NCBI GenBank assembly: GCA_031284665.1
Contig: JAITXR010000039.1
Coordinates: forward strand, 1 to 5,432
Length of the DNA stretch: 5,432 nucleotides
From: Paludibacter sp.
GTDB taxonomy: Bacteria; Bacteroidota; Bacteroidia; Bacteroidales; Paludibacteraceae
Direction: 5' to 3'
A model generated the notes under the pieces. That model searched no databases and had not been told where the DNA came from. It worked only from the letters and a program-made list of their open reading frames with translations. Every line of letters begins with the position of its first letter. The first letter of the stretch is position 1. The position numbers and the translations under genes are program-made. Below, piece by piece: positions 1 through 5,181 of the stretch.

Positions 1-1
1 A

Positions 2-85
2 AAAAAATATTGGATAATTTCGCAAGTACTAATAAATCTTATTGTTGTGGTTGCAATTATGACATTCTTAATTTATTGTCATTAG
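2..85 (+). CDS. possible C-terminal tail of an upstream membrane protein (partial)
   Basis: This frame is open from the window edge to a TAG at 83-85. It reads as 27 residues with a charged or aromatic start (KKYW), then a continuous hydrophobic stretch (VLINLIVVVAIMTFLIY) and a short tail CH. That is what the last transmembrane helix of a membrane protein would look like, and a gene oriented toward the lipoprotein genes would fit the context. A competing frame (1-114, 37 residues) ends in a lysine/arginine cluster followed by three successive stops, TAA TAA TAG; it contains a cysteine-rich CCGC and looks less protein-like. AT-rich DNA of this length can be open by chance, so this is only a candidate. 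Confidence 0.3.
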   Translation, partial: KKYWIISQVLINLIVVVAIMTFLIYCH

Positions 86-112
86 TTGCTCAAAAAAAAA
101 GACGTAAAAAAT

Positions 113-142
113 AATAATAGTCATCCTTAAAAAATAAAGAAA
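113..142 (+). repeat. leader repeat, copy 1 (upstream of first lipoprotein)
   Basis: This 30-base stretch directly before the ATG at 143 matches 753-782 at 28 of 30 positions, including an exact 16-base core tcatccttaaaaaata (121-136). It has no Shine-Dalgarno sequence and is A-rich close to the start codon, as is usual for Bacteroidetes. It probably acts as a translation-initiation leader. No TAnnTTTG promoter box is seen in the 80 bases before the gene, so transcription may enter from further upstream. Confidence 0.75.
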
Positions 143-745
143 ATGAAGAAATTTGTATTTATTGCTGTAATTATTTTGTTGACAGCAAGTTGTAGTGAGA
201 AAGGGAAAACAGTATCTTGCGAACAATTTCCGCAGGATTTTATAGCAAAGTATATTCCTTATGAAAAAAATCAAAAAGTAGTTTTTATTTCTGACCCAAA
301 TGTAAATGGCATTGTAGATACAATGAATTTTGTTGTGACAGAGGTGTATTTTTGGGAAAGTTACGACTTTGATATTTCGCCTGATGTTGACTGCGAAGGA
401 TATTGTGAGCCTGTTTATGTTAAAATGAAAGATACAACAAAAAACATTATTTTAGAATATCAAATTCAGGTTATAAATAGCGTTGTCTATTTTGACATAT
501 CTATTGATAATGCTCATTTTGATTCGCAAATTATTGGGACACCTCAACATTTTAACCATTATATGGATGCTATTACTTTTGCAAGAAAGACAGATGTAGG
601 CTTTTTTGTTTGTGATATTTATGATTATCAAGGAATTGCTTATTTTGAGGAAAAAACAGCAGACTCCAATTTCATTGGTTGGTTTTTAGTGTCTGACCAA
701 ACATCACAAATACAATATATTTCTGCAAAGAAAAAAGGTTGTTAA
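143..745 (+). CDS. small lipoprotein, function unknown
   Basis: This encodes a 200-residue predicted lipoprotein. The N-terminus is a type II signal peptide: two lysines, a hydrophobic core (FVFIAVIILL) and a relaxed lipobox LTASC with the lipidated cysteine at residue 17. The mature protein should therefore be anchored to the outer or inner membrane. It is rich in beta-prone and aromatic residues and has four more cysteines (26, 84, 88, 157) plus a C-terminal cysteine at 200; C84 and C88 lie in DCEGYC, which could hold a disulfide or a metal. I see no catalytic motif and do not recognise a family. The ATG at 143 is chosen because it directly precedes the signal peptide and follows the duplicated leader. 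The gene lies 38 bases before the next lipoprotein gene on the same strand with no terminator between them, so the two are probably co-transcribed. Codon use is very AT-rich; 421-480, for example, holds 11 G+C in 60 bases. Confidence 0.85.
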   Translation: MKKFVFIAVIILLTASCSEKGKTVSCEQFPQDFIAKYIPYEKNQKVVFISDPNVNGIVDTMNFVVTEVYFWESYDFDISPDVDCEGYCEPVYVKMKDTTKNIILEYQIQVINSVVYFDISIDNAHFDSQIIGTPQHFNHYMDAITFARKTDVGFFVCDIYDYQGIAYFEEKTADSNFIGWFLVSDQTSQIQYISAKKKGC

Positions 746-752
746 AAAAACA

Positions 753-782
753 AATAATATTCATCCTTAAAAAATAGAGAAA
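753..782 (+). repeat. leader repeat, copy 2 (upstream of second lipoprotein)
   Basis: This is the second copy of the 30-base leader at 113-142, differing at two positions (T for G at 760, G for A at 777). The core tcatccttaaaaaata is unchanged at 761-776. It ends one base before the ATG at 784. The similarity resumes inside the gene: 798-814 matches 148-164 at 16 of 17 bases, so leader and signal-peptide coding DNA appear to have been duplicated together. Confidence 0.75.
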
Positions 783-783
783 T

Positions 784-1326
784 ATGAAAAACTTTAGGAA
801 GTTTGTATTTATTGTATTGGCAGCCTTGTCTTTGTGTGCTTGCGGCGATAATGAAGAGCCTATAATTTGGGGTGTTTATATTGACCATGGCTGTACATTC
901 AGGGTTCAAAACAGTGATGGAGTAGATTTGCTCAATCCGAATAACCCAAACAGTTACAGTAAGGATAGCATTGAAATATATCACGTGTTAAACGATGGAA
1001 CTGTGAAATTATTCTACCATCAAGGTCTCGATTCTCCTTATGGTTTTGGAATAGGGAACTATGGAGAACAATATCTCATTGGTGTAATGTTAAACAGTTT
1101 AATGAAAGATACAGGAGATGTAACAACTTATATTAAATGGAACTCTACCGACATTGACACACTCTATACAACCTTTATTTCGTATAGAGGTAACAGAGAT
1201 AAGCCGACTTCCCAAGGAACTCTTTATAATGTTTGGGACAAAATCTGGTATAATAATGTTTTAATACTTGATAATTGGGAAGAATATTCTGCGCACACGA
1301 ATGAACTGCCTGTGATAATAAAGTAA
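784..1326 (+). CDS. small lipoprotein, function unknown
   Basis: This encodes a 180-residue predicted lipoprotein. The signal peptide runs to about residue 19, with lipobox LCAC and lipidated cysteine C20. The next residues are GDNEE, an acidic cluster right after the cysteine. Acidic residues there act as a lipoprotein surface-export signal in several Bacteroidetes, so exposure on the cell surface is possible (inference). The mature part contains DLLNPNNPNSY (48-58) followed by IEIY (63-66), then TTYIKWNSTDIDTLY (114-128) and near the end WDKIWYNN (151-158). From memory this pattern recurs in small Bacteroidetes lipoproteins annotated only as hypothetical; I cannot name the family or its function. 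The signal peptide is like that of the preceding gene with a three-codon insertion (MK-NFR-KFVFI against MKKFVFI), but the mature sequences show no visible similarity. It is the last gene before a strong terminator. Confidence 0.85.
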   Translation: MKNFRKFVFIVLAALSLCACGDNEEPIIWGVYIDHGCTFRVQNSDGVDLLNPNNPNSYSKDSIEIYHVLNDGTVKLFYHQGLDSPYGFGIGNYGEQYLIGVMLNSLMKDTGDVTTYIKWNSTDIDTLYTTFISYRGNRDKPTSQGTLYNVWDKIWYNNVLILDNWEEYSAHTNELPVIIK

Positions 1327-1337
1327 AAGCGTTAAAG

Positions 1338-1380
1338 AAAAATCCCCTTCAAGTTTTTTGAGAACTTGGAGGGGATTTTT
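1338..1380. terminator. bidirectional intrinsic terminator
   Basis: A stem of about 18 base pairs is formed by 1338-1355 and 1363-1380, with one G-T wobble and a 7-base loop (ttttgag). Its centre is tccccttcaagtt paired with aacttggagggga. A T-run follows on the plus strand (to 1382), and the A-run at 1338-1342 supplies a U-tract when read leftward. It starts 11 bases after the second lipoprotein stop, and the stop of the convergent nspC lies about 30 bases to its right, so it should end both transcripts. Confidence 0.92.
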
Positions 1381-1410
1381 TTGCATTTTCCTTTCCTACA
1401 TAAAAGCATT

Positions 1411-2547
1411 TCAACCCATTCTCCCTTTGTAATCTTCGTATCCGAATTTTCTAATTAGTTGGAAGTCATTGTTTTGCGTCCAAATACCGATGCTTGGGTG
1501 CGATACGCCGTTGAACAGTGTAGTTTTTACGGTGGTGTAATGAATCATATCTTCAAACACAATTTTGTCGCCTGCGGTCAGCGGTTTTTCAAACGACCAA
1601 GAACCTACATAATCGCCCGACAGACAACTATTACCGCCCATTCTGTAAGTCGGTTTGCCCACCACTTCGTCCGTTGCACCGGCAATAGTGGGTTTGTAGG
1701 GCATTTCGAGGCAGTCGGGCAGGTGGCAAGCAAAGGACACATCGAGCATCGCCGTTTTAATACCGTGATTTTCAACAATATCCTGCACTGTGGCAAGCAA
1801 CACGCCTGTTTGCCACACAAAAGCCGCCCCCGGCTCCAAAATAATTTGCAAATGCGGATATTTTACTTTGAAATTTTTGAGCAGCGCAATCAAATGTTCC
1901 ACATCGTAATTTTTGCGCGTCATCAGGTGTCCACCGCCCATATTCAGCCATTTTATTTGCGAGAAATATTTTCCAAAATCAGCCTCCACCGCGTTCAAAA
2001 CTTTTTCCAAATCGTAGGACGAACTTTCGCACAGCACGTGAAAATGCAATCCTTCTACGCCTTCGGGGAGTTTTTCGGGCAAATCAGCAGCCACAATGCC
2101 CAAGCGCGAGCCTGCCACAGCAGGATTGTACAAATCTGTTTCCACCACCGACACTTCGGGATTGATGCGTAAACCGCAGGAAATTTGATGTTTGTGATTT
2201 TGTGTTTGCGGAAAATATTTTTCAAATTGCGCCAGCGAATTAAATGTAATATGGCTGCTACACGCTGCAATCTGCGGAAATTCCGTTGCCGTATATACAG
2301 GGGCGTAGGTATGCGCCTTGCTGCCCATTTCCTCCACCGCCAAACGTGCTTCGGAAAGCGAACTTGCAGTGCTGCAAGCAATATATTCGCGAATGATAGG
2401 AAAAACCTTCCACGTGGCAAAAGCCTTGAAAGCCAAAATAATTTCCACTTCGGCACGTTCTTTTACCGACTTTATCAATGTCAGATTTTCTCTAAGCAAC
2501 TGTTCGTCAATTACATAGCAAGGCGAAGGAATTTTGTTATAATCCAT
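1411..2547 (-). CDS. nspC: carboxynorspermidine/carboxyspermidine decarboxylase
   Basis: This PLP-dependent enzyme decarboxylates carboxynorspermidine or carboxyspermidine to norspermidine or spermidine, the last step of the alternative polyamine pathway that starts from aspartate semialdehyde and a diamine. The protein is 378 residues, the usual length, and has the fold-type-III (alanine racemase/ornithine decarboxylase-like) layout. The PLP lysine K41 lies in LAFKAFATW, GLRINPE is at 125-131, and GLHFHVLCES at 166-175 is characteristic of the family. The glycine-rich GGGH is at 204-207, and EPG (238-240) helps hold the PLP phosphate. NSCLSGD (306-312) carries the catalytic C308 and D312, and the conserved Y337 is in MIHYT. 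All key residues are present, so it should be active. It stands alone on the minus strand; its usual partner, carboxynorspermidine synthase/dehydrogenase, is not in the window. It is visibly richer in G+C than the lipoprotein genes (30 of 60 at 2041-2100), which explains long open frames on the opposite strand. Confidence 0.95.
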   Translation of the reverse strand: MDYNKIPSPCYVIDEQLLRENLTLIKSVKERAEVEIILAFKAFATWKVFPIIREYIACSTASSLSEARLAVEEMGSKAHTYAPVYTATEFPQIAACSSHITFNSLAQFEKYFPQTQNHKHQISCGLRINPEVSVVETDLYNPAVAGSRLGIVAADLPEKLPEGVEGLHFHVLCESSSYDLEKVLNAVEADFGKYFSQIKWLNMGGGHLMTRKNYDVEHLIALLKNFKVKYPHLQIILEPGAAFVWQTGVLLATVQDIVENHGIKTAMLDVSFACHLPDCLEMPYKPTIAGATDEVVGKPTYRMGGNSCLSGDYVGSWSFEKPLTAGDKIVFEDMIHYTTVKTTLFNGVSHPSIGIWTQNNDFQLIRKFGYEDYKGRMG

Positions 2548-2563
2548 AAGGTAAAATTTTTCA

Positions 2564-2571
2564 CAAAAGTA
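2564..2571 (-). promoter_or_regulatory. Bacteroidetes -7 box for nspC
   Basis: On the minus strand this reads TACTTTTG, an exact match to the TAnnTTTG consensus of the Bacteroidetes primary sigma factor. It lies 16 bases before the nspC ATG, which would give a leader of only about 10 bases. No convincing TTTG -33 element is seen about 19 bases upstream, where a poly-T run occurs instead. Confidence 0.5.
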
Positions 2572-2654
2572 AGTATTTCATCTTGAAAAAAAAAATAATT
2601 TTAATGAATTTTTAAATGCCTGATTATTAGAAAAATAAATCATTTTGATGGATT

Positions 2655-2682
2655 TTTTTAATTTTTAATTTTTAATTTTTAA
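2655..2682. repeat. heptamer tandem repeat TTTTTAA x4
   Basis: Four exact tandem copies of the heptamer TTTTTAA lie just upstream of the tRNA-Cys promoter box. They sit in the 172-base gap between divergently read nspC and tRNA-Cys. The tract could work like an A/T-rich upstream promoter element or simply be a slippage-prone microrepeat. Other heptamer repeats occur near 4898-4943 and 5251-5278. Confidence 0.85.
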
Positions 2683-2692
2683 TTTATTTCCT

Positions 2693-2700
2693 TACCTTTG
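2693..2700 (+). promoter_or_regulatory. Bacteroidetes -7 box for tRNA-Cys
   Basis: TACCTTTG matches the TAnnTTTG consensus exactly and lies 19 bases before the tRNA 5' end, leaving room for transcription to start near 2706. The expected -33 region falls inside the T/A heptamer tract and shows no clear TTTG. Confidence 0.6.
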
Positions 2701-2719
2701 CACTCTCAAAAACCAACAG

Positions 2720-2790
2720 GGTACTTTGGCCGAGTGGTTAGGCACCGGTCTGCAAAACCGTTTACGGCGGTTCGAATCCGCCAAGTACCT
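2720..2790 (+). tRNA. tRNA-Cys (anticodon GCA)
   Basis: A full cloverleaf can be drawn. The acceptor stem GGTACTT (2720-2726) pairs perfectly with AAGTACC (2783-2789). The D stem is GCC (2729-2731) with GGC (2741-2743). The anticodon loop CTGCAAA (2750-2756) holds GCA at 2752-2754. The T stem GGCGG (2766-2770) pairs with CCGCC (2778-2782) around the loop TTCGAAT. The discriminator base is T (2790), the identity base expected for tRNA-Cys. The outermost anticodon-stem pair (C2745, T2761) is a mismatch, leaving four good pairs. The 3' CCA is not encoded and must be added afterwards. Confidence 0.97.
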
Positions 2791-2800
2791 CAAAAATGAT

Positions 2801-2840
2801 GCCTCATAATCAATGAAATGATTATGAGGCGTTATTTTTT
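2801..2840. terminator. intrinsic terminator of tRNA-Cys, also facing the TlpA-like gene
   Basis: A perfect 12-base-pair stem (gcctcataatca at 2801-2812 with its complement at 2819-2830) encloses the loop atgaaa, followed by gttattttttt. It starts 11 bases after the tRNA. Read leftward the stem is followed by atcattttt, so it can also stop transcription from the convergent TlpA-like gene, whose stop lies about 40 bases to the right. Confidence 0.9.
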
Positions 2841-2881
2841 TGAATATCATTGTGTTATTATTGTGTTTAACACCAACAGTT

Positions 2882-3466
2882 CTATTCCATCAACAATTTT
2901 TGTATGTAATCATAATAAATCTTATACATCTGTGCTCTTTTTTCTTTATCAAGATGCATACCTGAATTAAAATATTTGAGATTTCCATCTTTTCCTATGA
3001 TTAAACTTGTAGGAAAACCGTATTGATAGTTCAATCTGTAGCAATCCATCGCAATGGGATAAACAGAATAAGGCAAATGATATTTATCTACAGTACTGCG
3101 GGCTATGTCGCTGTTTTCTTTGGTAAATGATATAAATTGAAAAAATGAGTTAATCCTAAAAGTGCGATACAATGCAACCAAATCGTCTTTTTCGGCTAAA
3201 CAGGGTGCACAGGCTTCCATCCAAAAATTGATAAAAGTAACTTTCCCTTTTAAATCATTGTTTGTAATGGTATCTCCTGATAACGACACAGCCTTAAACT
3301 CGAAATTATAAGGTGTGTTAATTTTTGTTTGCATAATACTATCTTTCTTACTCAATGCATCGCCAGCTTTTCGTTGTCTATCCGGTGAAAACTGATAAGA
3401 TGATAGTTGTGCCTGCGAAAACAACACAAAAAAACTGCTAATGATAATAAACAAAGAATATTTCAT
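2882..3466 (-). CDS. TlpA/ResA-like periplasmic thiol-disulfide oxidoreductase
   Basis: This encodes 194 residues with a cleavable signal peptide (hydrophobic core LFIIISSFFVLF, likely cut after SQA at about residue 19), so the protein is exported. After a linker comes a thioredoxin fold of the TlpA/AhpC-TSA type. GKVTFINFW (74-82) is the central strand and leads into the active site CAPC (C86, C89). The cis-proline is P152 in YGFPTS, followed by LIIGKDGNLKY, the typical last strands. Such proteins reduce or shuffle disulfides in cell-envelope proteins, for example in cytochrome c maturation, but nothing nearby identifies the substrate. An extra cysteine, C142, lies outside the active site. 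The gene stands alone: it converges on tRNA-Cys and diverges from the aminotransferase gene. The ATG at 3466 is supported by the complete signal peptide that follows it. Confidence 0.88.
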   Translation of the reverse strand: MKYSLFIIISSFFVLFSQAQLSSYQFSPDRQRKAGDALSKKDSIMQTKINTPYNFEFKAVSLSGDTITNNDLKGKVTFINFWMEACAPCLAEKDDLVALYRTFRINSFFQFISFTKENSDIARSTVDKYHLPYSVYPIAMDCYRLNYQYGFPTSLIIGKDGNLKYFNSGMHLDKEKRAQMYKIYYDYIQKLLME

Positions 3467-3508
3467 ATTTAAGAAGATTTATAAAATAAAAACAACAAAA
3501 ATTATACC

Positions 3509-3525
3509 ATTCTGTATTTCAGAAT
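3509..3525. promoter_or_regulatory. inverted repeat in divergent promoter region (possible operator)
   Basis: ATTCTG and CAGAAT form perfect 6-base arms around a 5-base spacer, about 40 bases upstream of the TlpA-like start and 96 bases upstream of the aminotransferase start. A TATAAT-like sequence for the minus-strand gene lies next to it (3501-3506, reverse strand). It could be a repressor site, but in AT-rich DNA a short palindrome may arise by chance. Otherwise the gap 3467-3620 shows only A/T-rich sequence and the plus-strand promoter. Confidence 0.25.
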
Positions 3526-3561
3526 AATAAATCATATTTTTTCTAATTTTTAAGCATTGTA

Positions 3562-3592
3562 TTGTGCAGTTCGATTTTTTTTTGCAATTTTG
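3562..3592 (+). promoter_or_regulatory. candidate promoter of the aminotransferase gene
   Basis: TTG at 3562-3564 and CAATTTTG at 3585-3592 are separated by 20 bases, close to the Bacteroidetes -33/-7 arrangement. The -7 element matches TAnnTTTG at all fixed positions but the first. Transcription would begin near 3598, with a leader of about 20 bases before the ATG at 3621. Confidence 0.45.
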
Positions 3593-3620
3593 CACTTTTA
3601 TTTAATAAAAACTGACTATT

Positions 3621-4862
3621 ATGGCATTGGTAAACGAAAATTACTTAGTATCCCCCGAAACGACTTATGCGGAAGACATTGAGAGGCAAATCAATGCTTT
3701 TCGTGTGTTGAATGTGGGGACGAGAGTTTTTAGATTTTGCGATGTCAGTCCTGTTAAACCACTGCTTACCGATGTGTCGTTGGCAATGAATAAGGCAGTG
3801 GAAGATTTAAGTTTGTGTGCCACCTCCAAAGGGCACATACAGATACAAGGCAATGAGTCTCTGATAGATAAAATTATAAAAGACTACAGTTACACTTGCG
3901 GCGTAAGATTTGACAAAGAGGCTATTTTTATTAATTCGGGCTTAAATTCCGATTTTGAGGGCATAATGAATGTGTTGGGCGAAAACAATATTGTGGCAAT
4001 TACAGCACCTGTTGATGCCACTTTCGACAACACAATTGTGCTTACCGGACGCGCAGGATTGGCAATTGACGAAAACAGATGGAGTAATTTGGTGCAACTG
4101 AAATGCGATGCGGAAACAAATTTTGTGCCTTTATTGCCGCAAGAGCACGTTGATGTAATTTTCCTGTCGAACCCCAACAGCGTAACCGGTACGGTGCTCG
4201 ACAAAACAGAATTGAAACGCTGGGTGAATTATGCTACCGAAAACCAAAGTATTATTATTTACGATGCGTCTTTTCAGGCATATATTAATGATAAAAATGT
4301 GCCACGTAGCATTTACGAAATAAAAGGGGCTAAAAGAGTGGCAATAGAAATGCGCAGTTATTCAAAAAACGTGGGATTTGCAGGCTTGCAATGTGGATTT
4401 GTGGTAATGCCCACCGAATTGCAGGTAAACACCCTCGAAGCCGATGAATGGTTTTCGCTTAACAAACTGTGGAAAAAACGTATCAGCAACCTGACCAATG
4501 GCGTTTCACACGTTTCGCAATGTGCTGCAGAAGCACTCTACACGCAAAAAAGCAAACGCGAAATTGCAGAACTTGTCAATTATTACAATATCAATGCATC
4601 GCTCATTCGCGAGGAACTGCTGGCACTGAAATGGAAAGTATATGGCGGCACAGACTCTCCTTTTGTGTGGTTCAAAATCCCTAACGGAAAAACATCGTGG
4701 AAGTTTTTTAATCTTCTTTTGTTCGATTTCGGAATTGCCGGCACGCCCGGTATCGTATTTGGGGCAGCAAACGACAATTATATGCGTTTTAGTGCTTTCG
4801 CCGAACGAAAAGACATTGTAAACGCATTGGCAAAACTGAAAAAAGCACATAAACAACAGTAA
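3621..4862 (+). CDS. DapL-like class I aminotransferase homologue with altered active site
   Basis: The 413-residue protein aligns by eye, end to end, with LL-diaminopimelate aminotransferase (DapL, about 410 residues), which makes LL-diaminopimelate for lysine and peptidoglycan. Retained are the Schiff-base lysine K249 in RSYSKNVGFAG, S248, the PLP-ring aspartate D215 (YDASF), N293 (TNGVSH) and the substrate-carboxylate arginine R389 (YMRFSAF). Changed relative to the family pattern as I recall it are: GYGPEQGY to GHIQIQGN (Tyr to H72, Glu to I75), DGAK to SGLN (Lys to N109), DPVYPVY to APVDATF (the ring-stacking Tyr to D132), PNNPTG to PNSVTG (Asn to S187), DAAY to DASF (Tyr to F218) and GxRCG to LQCG (phosphate-binding Arg to Q257). 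The frame is intact, so the gene is presumably selected, but ordinary DapL activity is doubtful. It may bind PLP weakly, use another substrate, or act as a pseudoenzyme. It precedes a second PLP-enzyme gene on the same strand. Confidence 0.85.
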   Translation: MALVNENYLVSPETTYAEDIERQINAFRVLNVGTRVFRFCDVSPVKPLLTDVSLAMNKAVEDLSLCATSKGHIQIQGNESLIDKIIKDYSYTCGVRFDKEAIFINSGLNSDFEGIMNVLGENNIVAITAPVDATFDNTIVLTGRAGLAIDENRWSNLVQLKCDAETNFVPLLPQEHVDVIFLSNPNSVTGTVLDKTELKRWVNYATENQSIIIYDASFQAYINDKNVPRSIYEIKGAKRVAIEMRSYSKNVGFAGLQCGFVVMPTELQVNTLEADEWFSLNKLWKKRISNLTNGVSHVSQCAAEALYTQKSKREIAELVNYYNINASLIREELLALKWKVYGGTDSPFVWFKIPNGKTSWKFFNLLLFDFGIAGTPGIVFGAANDNYMRFSAFAERKDIVNALAKLKKAHKQQ

Positions 4863-4868
4863 ACAAGG

Positions 4869-4928
4869 AAACGAGTAAACGAGTAAACGAGTAAACGGAG
4901 TTACGAGTTACGAGTTACAAGTTACAAG
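4869..4928 (+). repeat. left inverted arm: GAGTAAAC x3 and [GA]AGTTAC x4
   Basis: GAGTAAAC is repeated three times exactly (4873-4896), preceded by aaac. After one extra G come four 7-base units: GAGTTAC three times and AAGTTAC once (4898-4925). The reverse complement of this arm matches 5248-5306 over 59 aligned positions with three mismatches and one single-base gap. All three mismatches are T/C differences at the same place in the 7-base unit. Confidence 0.92.
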
Positions 4929-5019
4929 AAATTAAGAATTAAGTAACAAAAGGCGCGCGAAAGTCCGTAGGACTAAACTATGATTAACCCCGTGCCAGCG
5001 ATAGCGCAGCTCGGGGGAA
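4924..5019 (+). repeat. REP-like hairpin unit, copy 1
   Basis: This is a 96-base unit that recurs at 5088-5181 with no base substitution, differing only by an extra GC dinucleotide here (ggcgcgcg against ggcgcg near 4952). It opens with AATTAAG twice (4930-4943). A small hairpin follows, AGTCC-GTA-GGACT (4962-4974). A GC-rich hairpin then pairs CCCCGTGC (4988-4995) with GCTCGGGG (5009-5016) with one T-T mismatch, around an inner GC-GATA-GC. G+C content contrasts sharply with the AT-rich surroundings. Compact paired palindromes of this kind resemble REP sequences mobilised by REP-associated (IS200/IS605-type) transposases; the assignment is by resemblance only. Confidence 0.9.
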
Positions 5020-5087
5020 ACAAGAAAACGGAGTTACGAGTTACAATAAATTAAAACTAAATGTTAAAAATTAACGCACCACTACTA
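5020..5087 (+). other. linker between the two REP-like units
   Basis: This linker holds a second copy of the microrepeat junction: the 19 bases at 5026-5044 (from aaacgg to gttac) are identical to 4893-4911. The repeated module therefore includes part of the 7-base array as well as the REP-like unit. The remainder (5045-5087) is AT-rich and shows no further structure that I can support. Confidence 0.7.
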
Positions 5088-5181
5088 ACAAGAAATTAAG
5101 AATTAAGTAACAAAAGGCGCGAAAGTCCGTAGGACTAAACTATGATTAACCCCGTGCCAGCGATAGCGCAGCTCGGGGGAA
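5088..5181 (+). repeat. REP-like hairpin unit, copy 2
   Basis: This 94-base copy of 4924-5019 is identical apart from a missing GC dinucleotide near 5119. It has AATTAAG twice at 5094-5107, AGTCC/GGACT at 5124-5136, and CCCCGTGC/GCTCGGGG at 5150-5157 and 5171-5178. Being in direct orientation with copy 1, the pair could recombine and delete about 164 bases. The near identity points to recent duplication or gene conversion. Confidence 0.9.

Noticed and set aside
742..984. Minus-strand open frame across the start of the second lipoprotein gene
   Set aside because: It covers the conserved leader and signal-peptide region of the plus-strand gene, and its composition is not protein-like.
1459..2172. 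Long open frame (237 codons) on the plus strand inside nspC
   Set aside because: It lies wholly antisense to a complete, well-conserved nspC. It is a by-product of the higher G+C codon use there, and its translation has no recognisable motif or leader.
2185..2586. Plus-strand open frame antisense to the nspC start
   Set aside because: It overlaps nspC codons and its promoter box, is rich in Cys/Arg/Phe as expected of an antisense frame, and shows no domain.
2720..2790. tRNA-Cys as an integration (att) site
   Set aside because: No second copy of the tRNA 3' end and no integrase gene are visible in the window.
2852..2873. GTGTTA/TAACAC inverted repeat after the tRNA terminator
   Set aside because: The 6-base arms lie in low-complexity DNA next to a much stronger terminator hairpin, so it is probably chance.
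3890..4204. Minus-strand open frame of 104 codons within the aminotransferase gene
   Set aside because: It is antisense to a clearly homologous gene and has no independent support.
3621..4862. Reading the altered DapL homologue as a pseudogene
   Set aside because: The frame is full length with no stop or frameshift, and the structural glycines, the PLP lysine and the substrate arginine are kept. An altered function fits better than decay.
4924..5181. CRISPR array
   Set aside because: There are only two copies, each about 95 bases, with internal hairpins and one 68-base linker that itself contains repeat sequence. No cas gene is seen.
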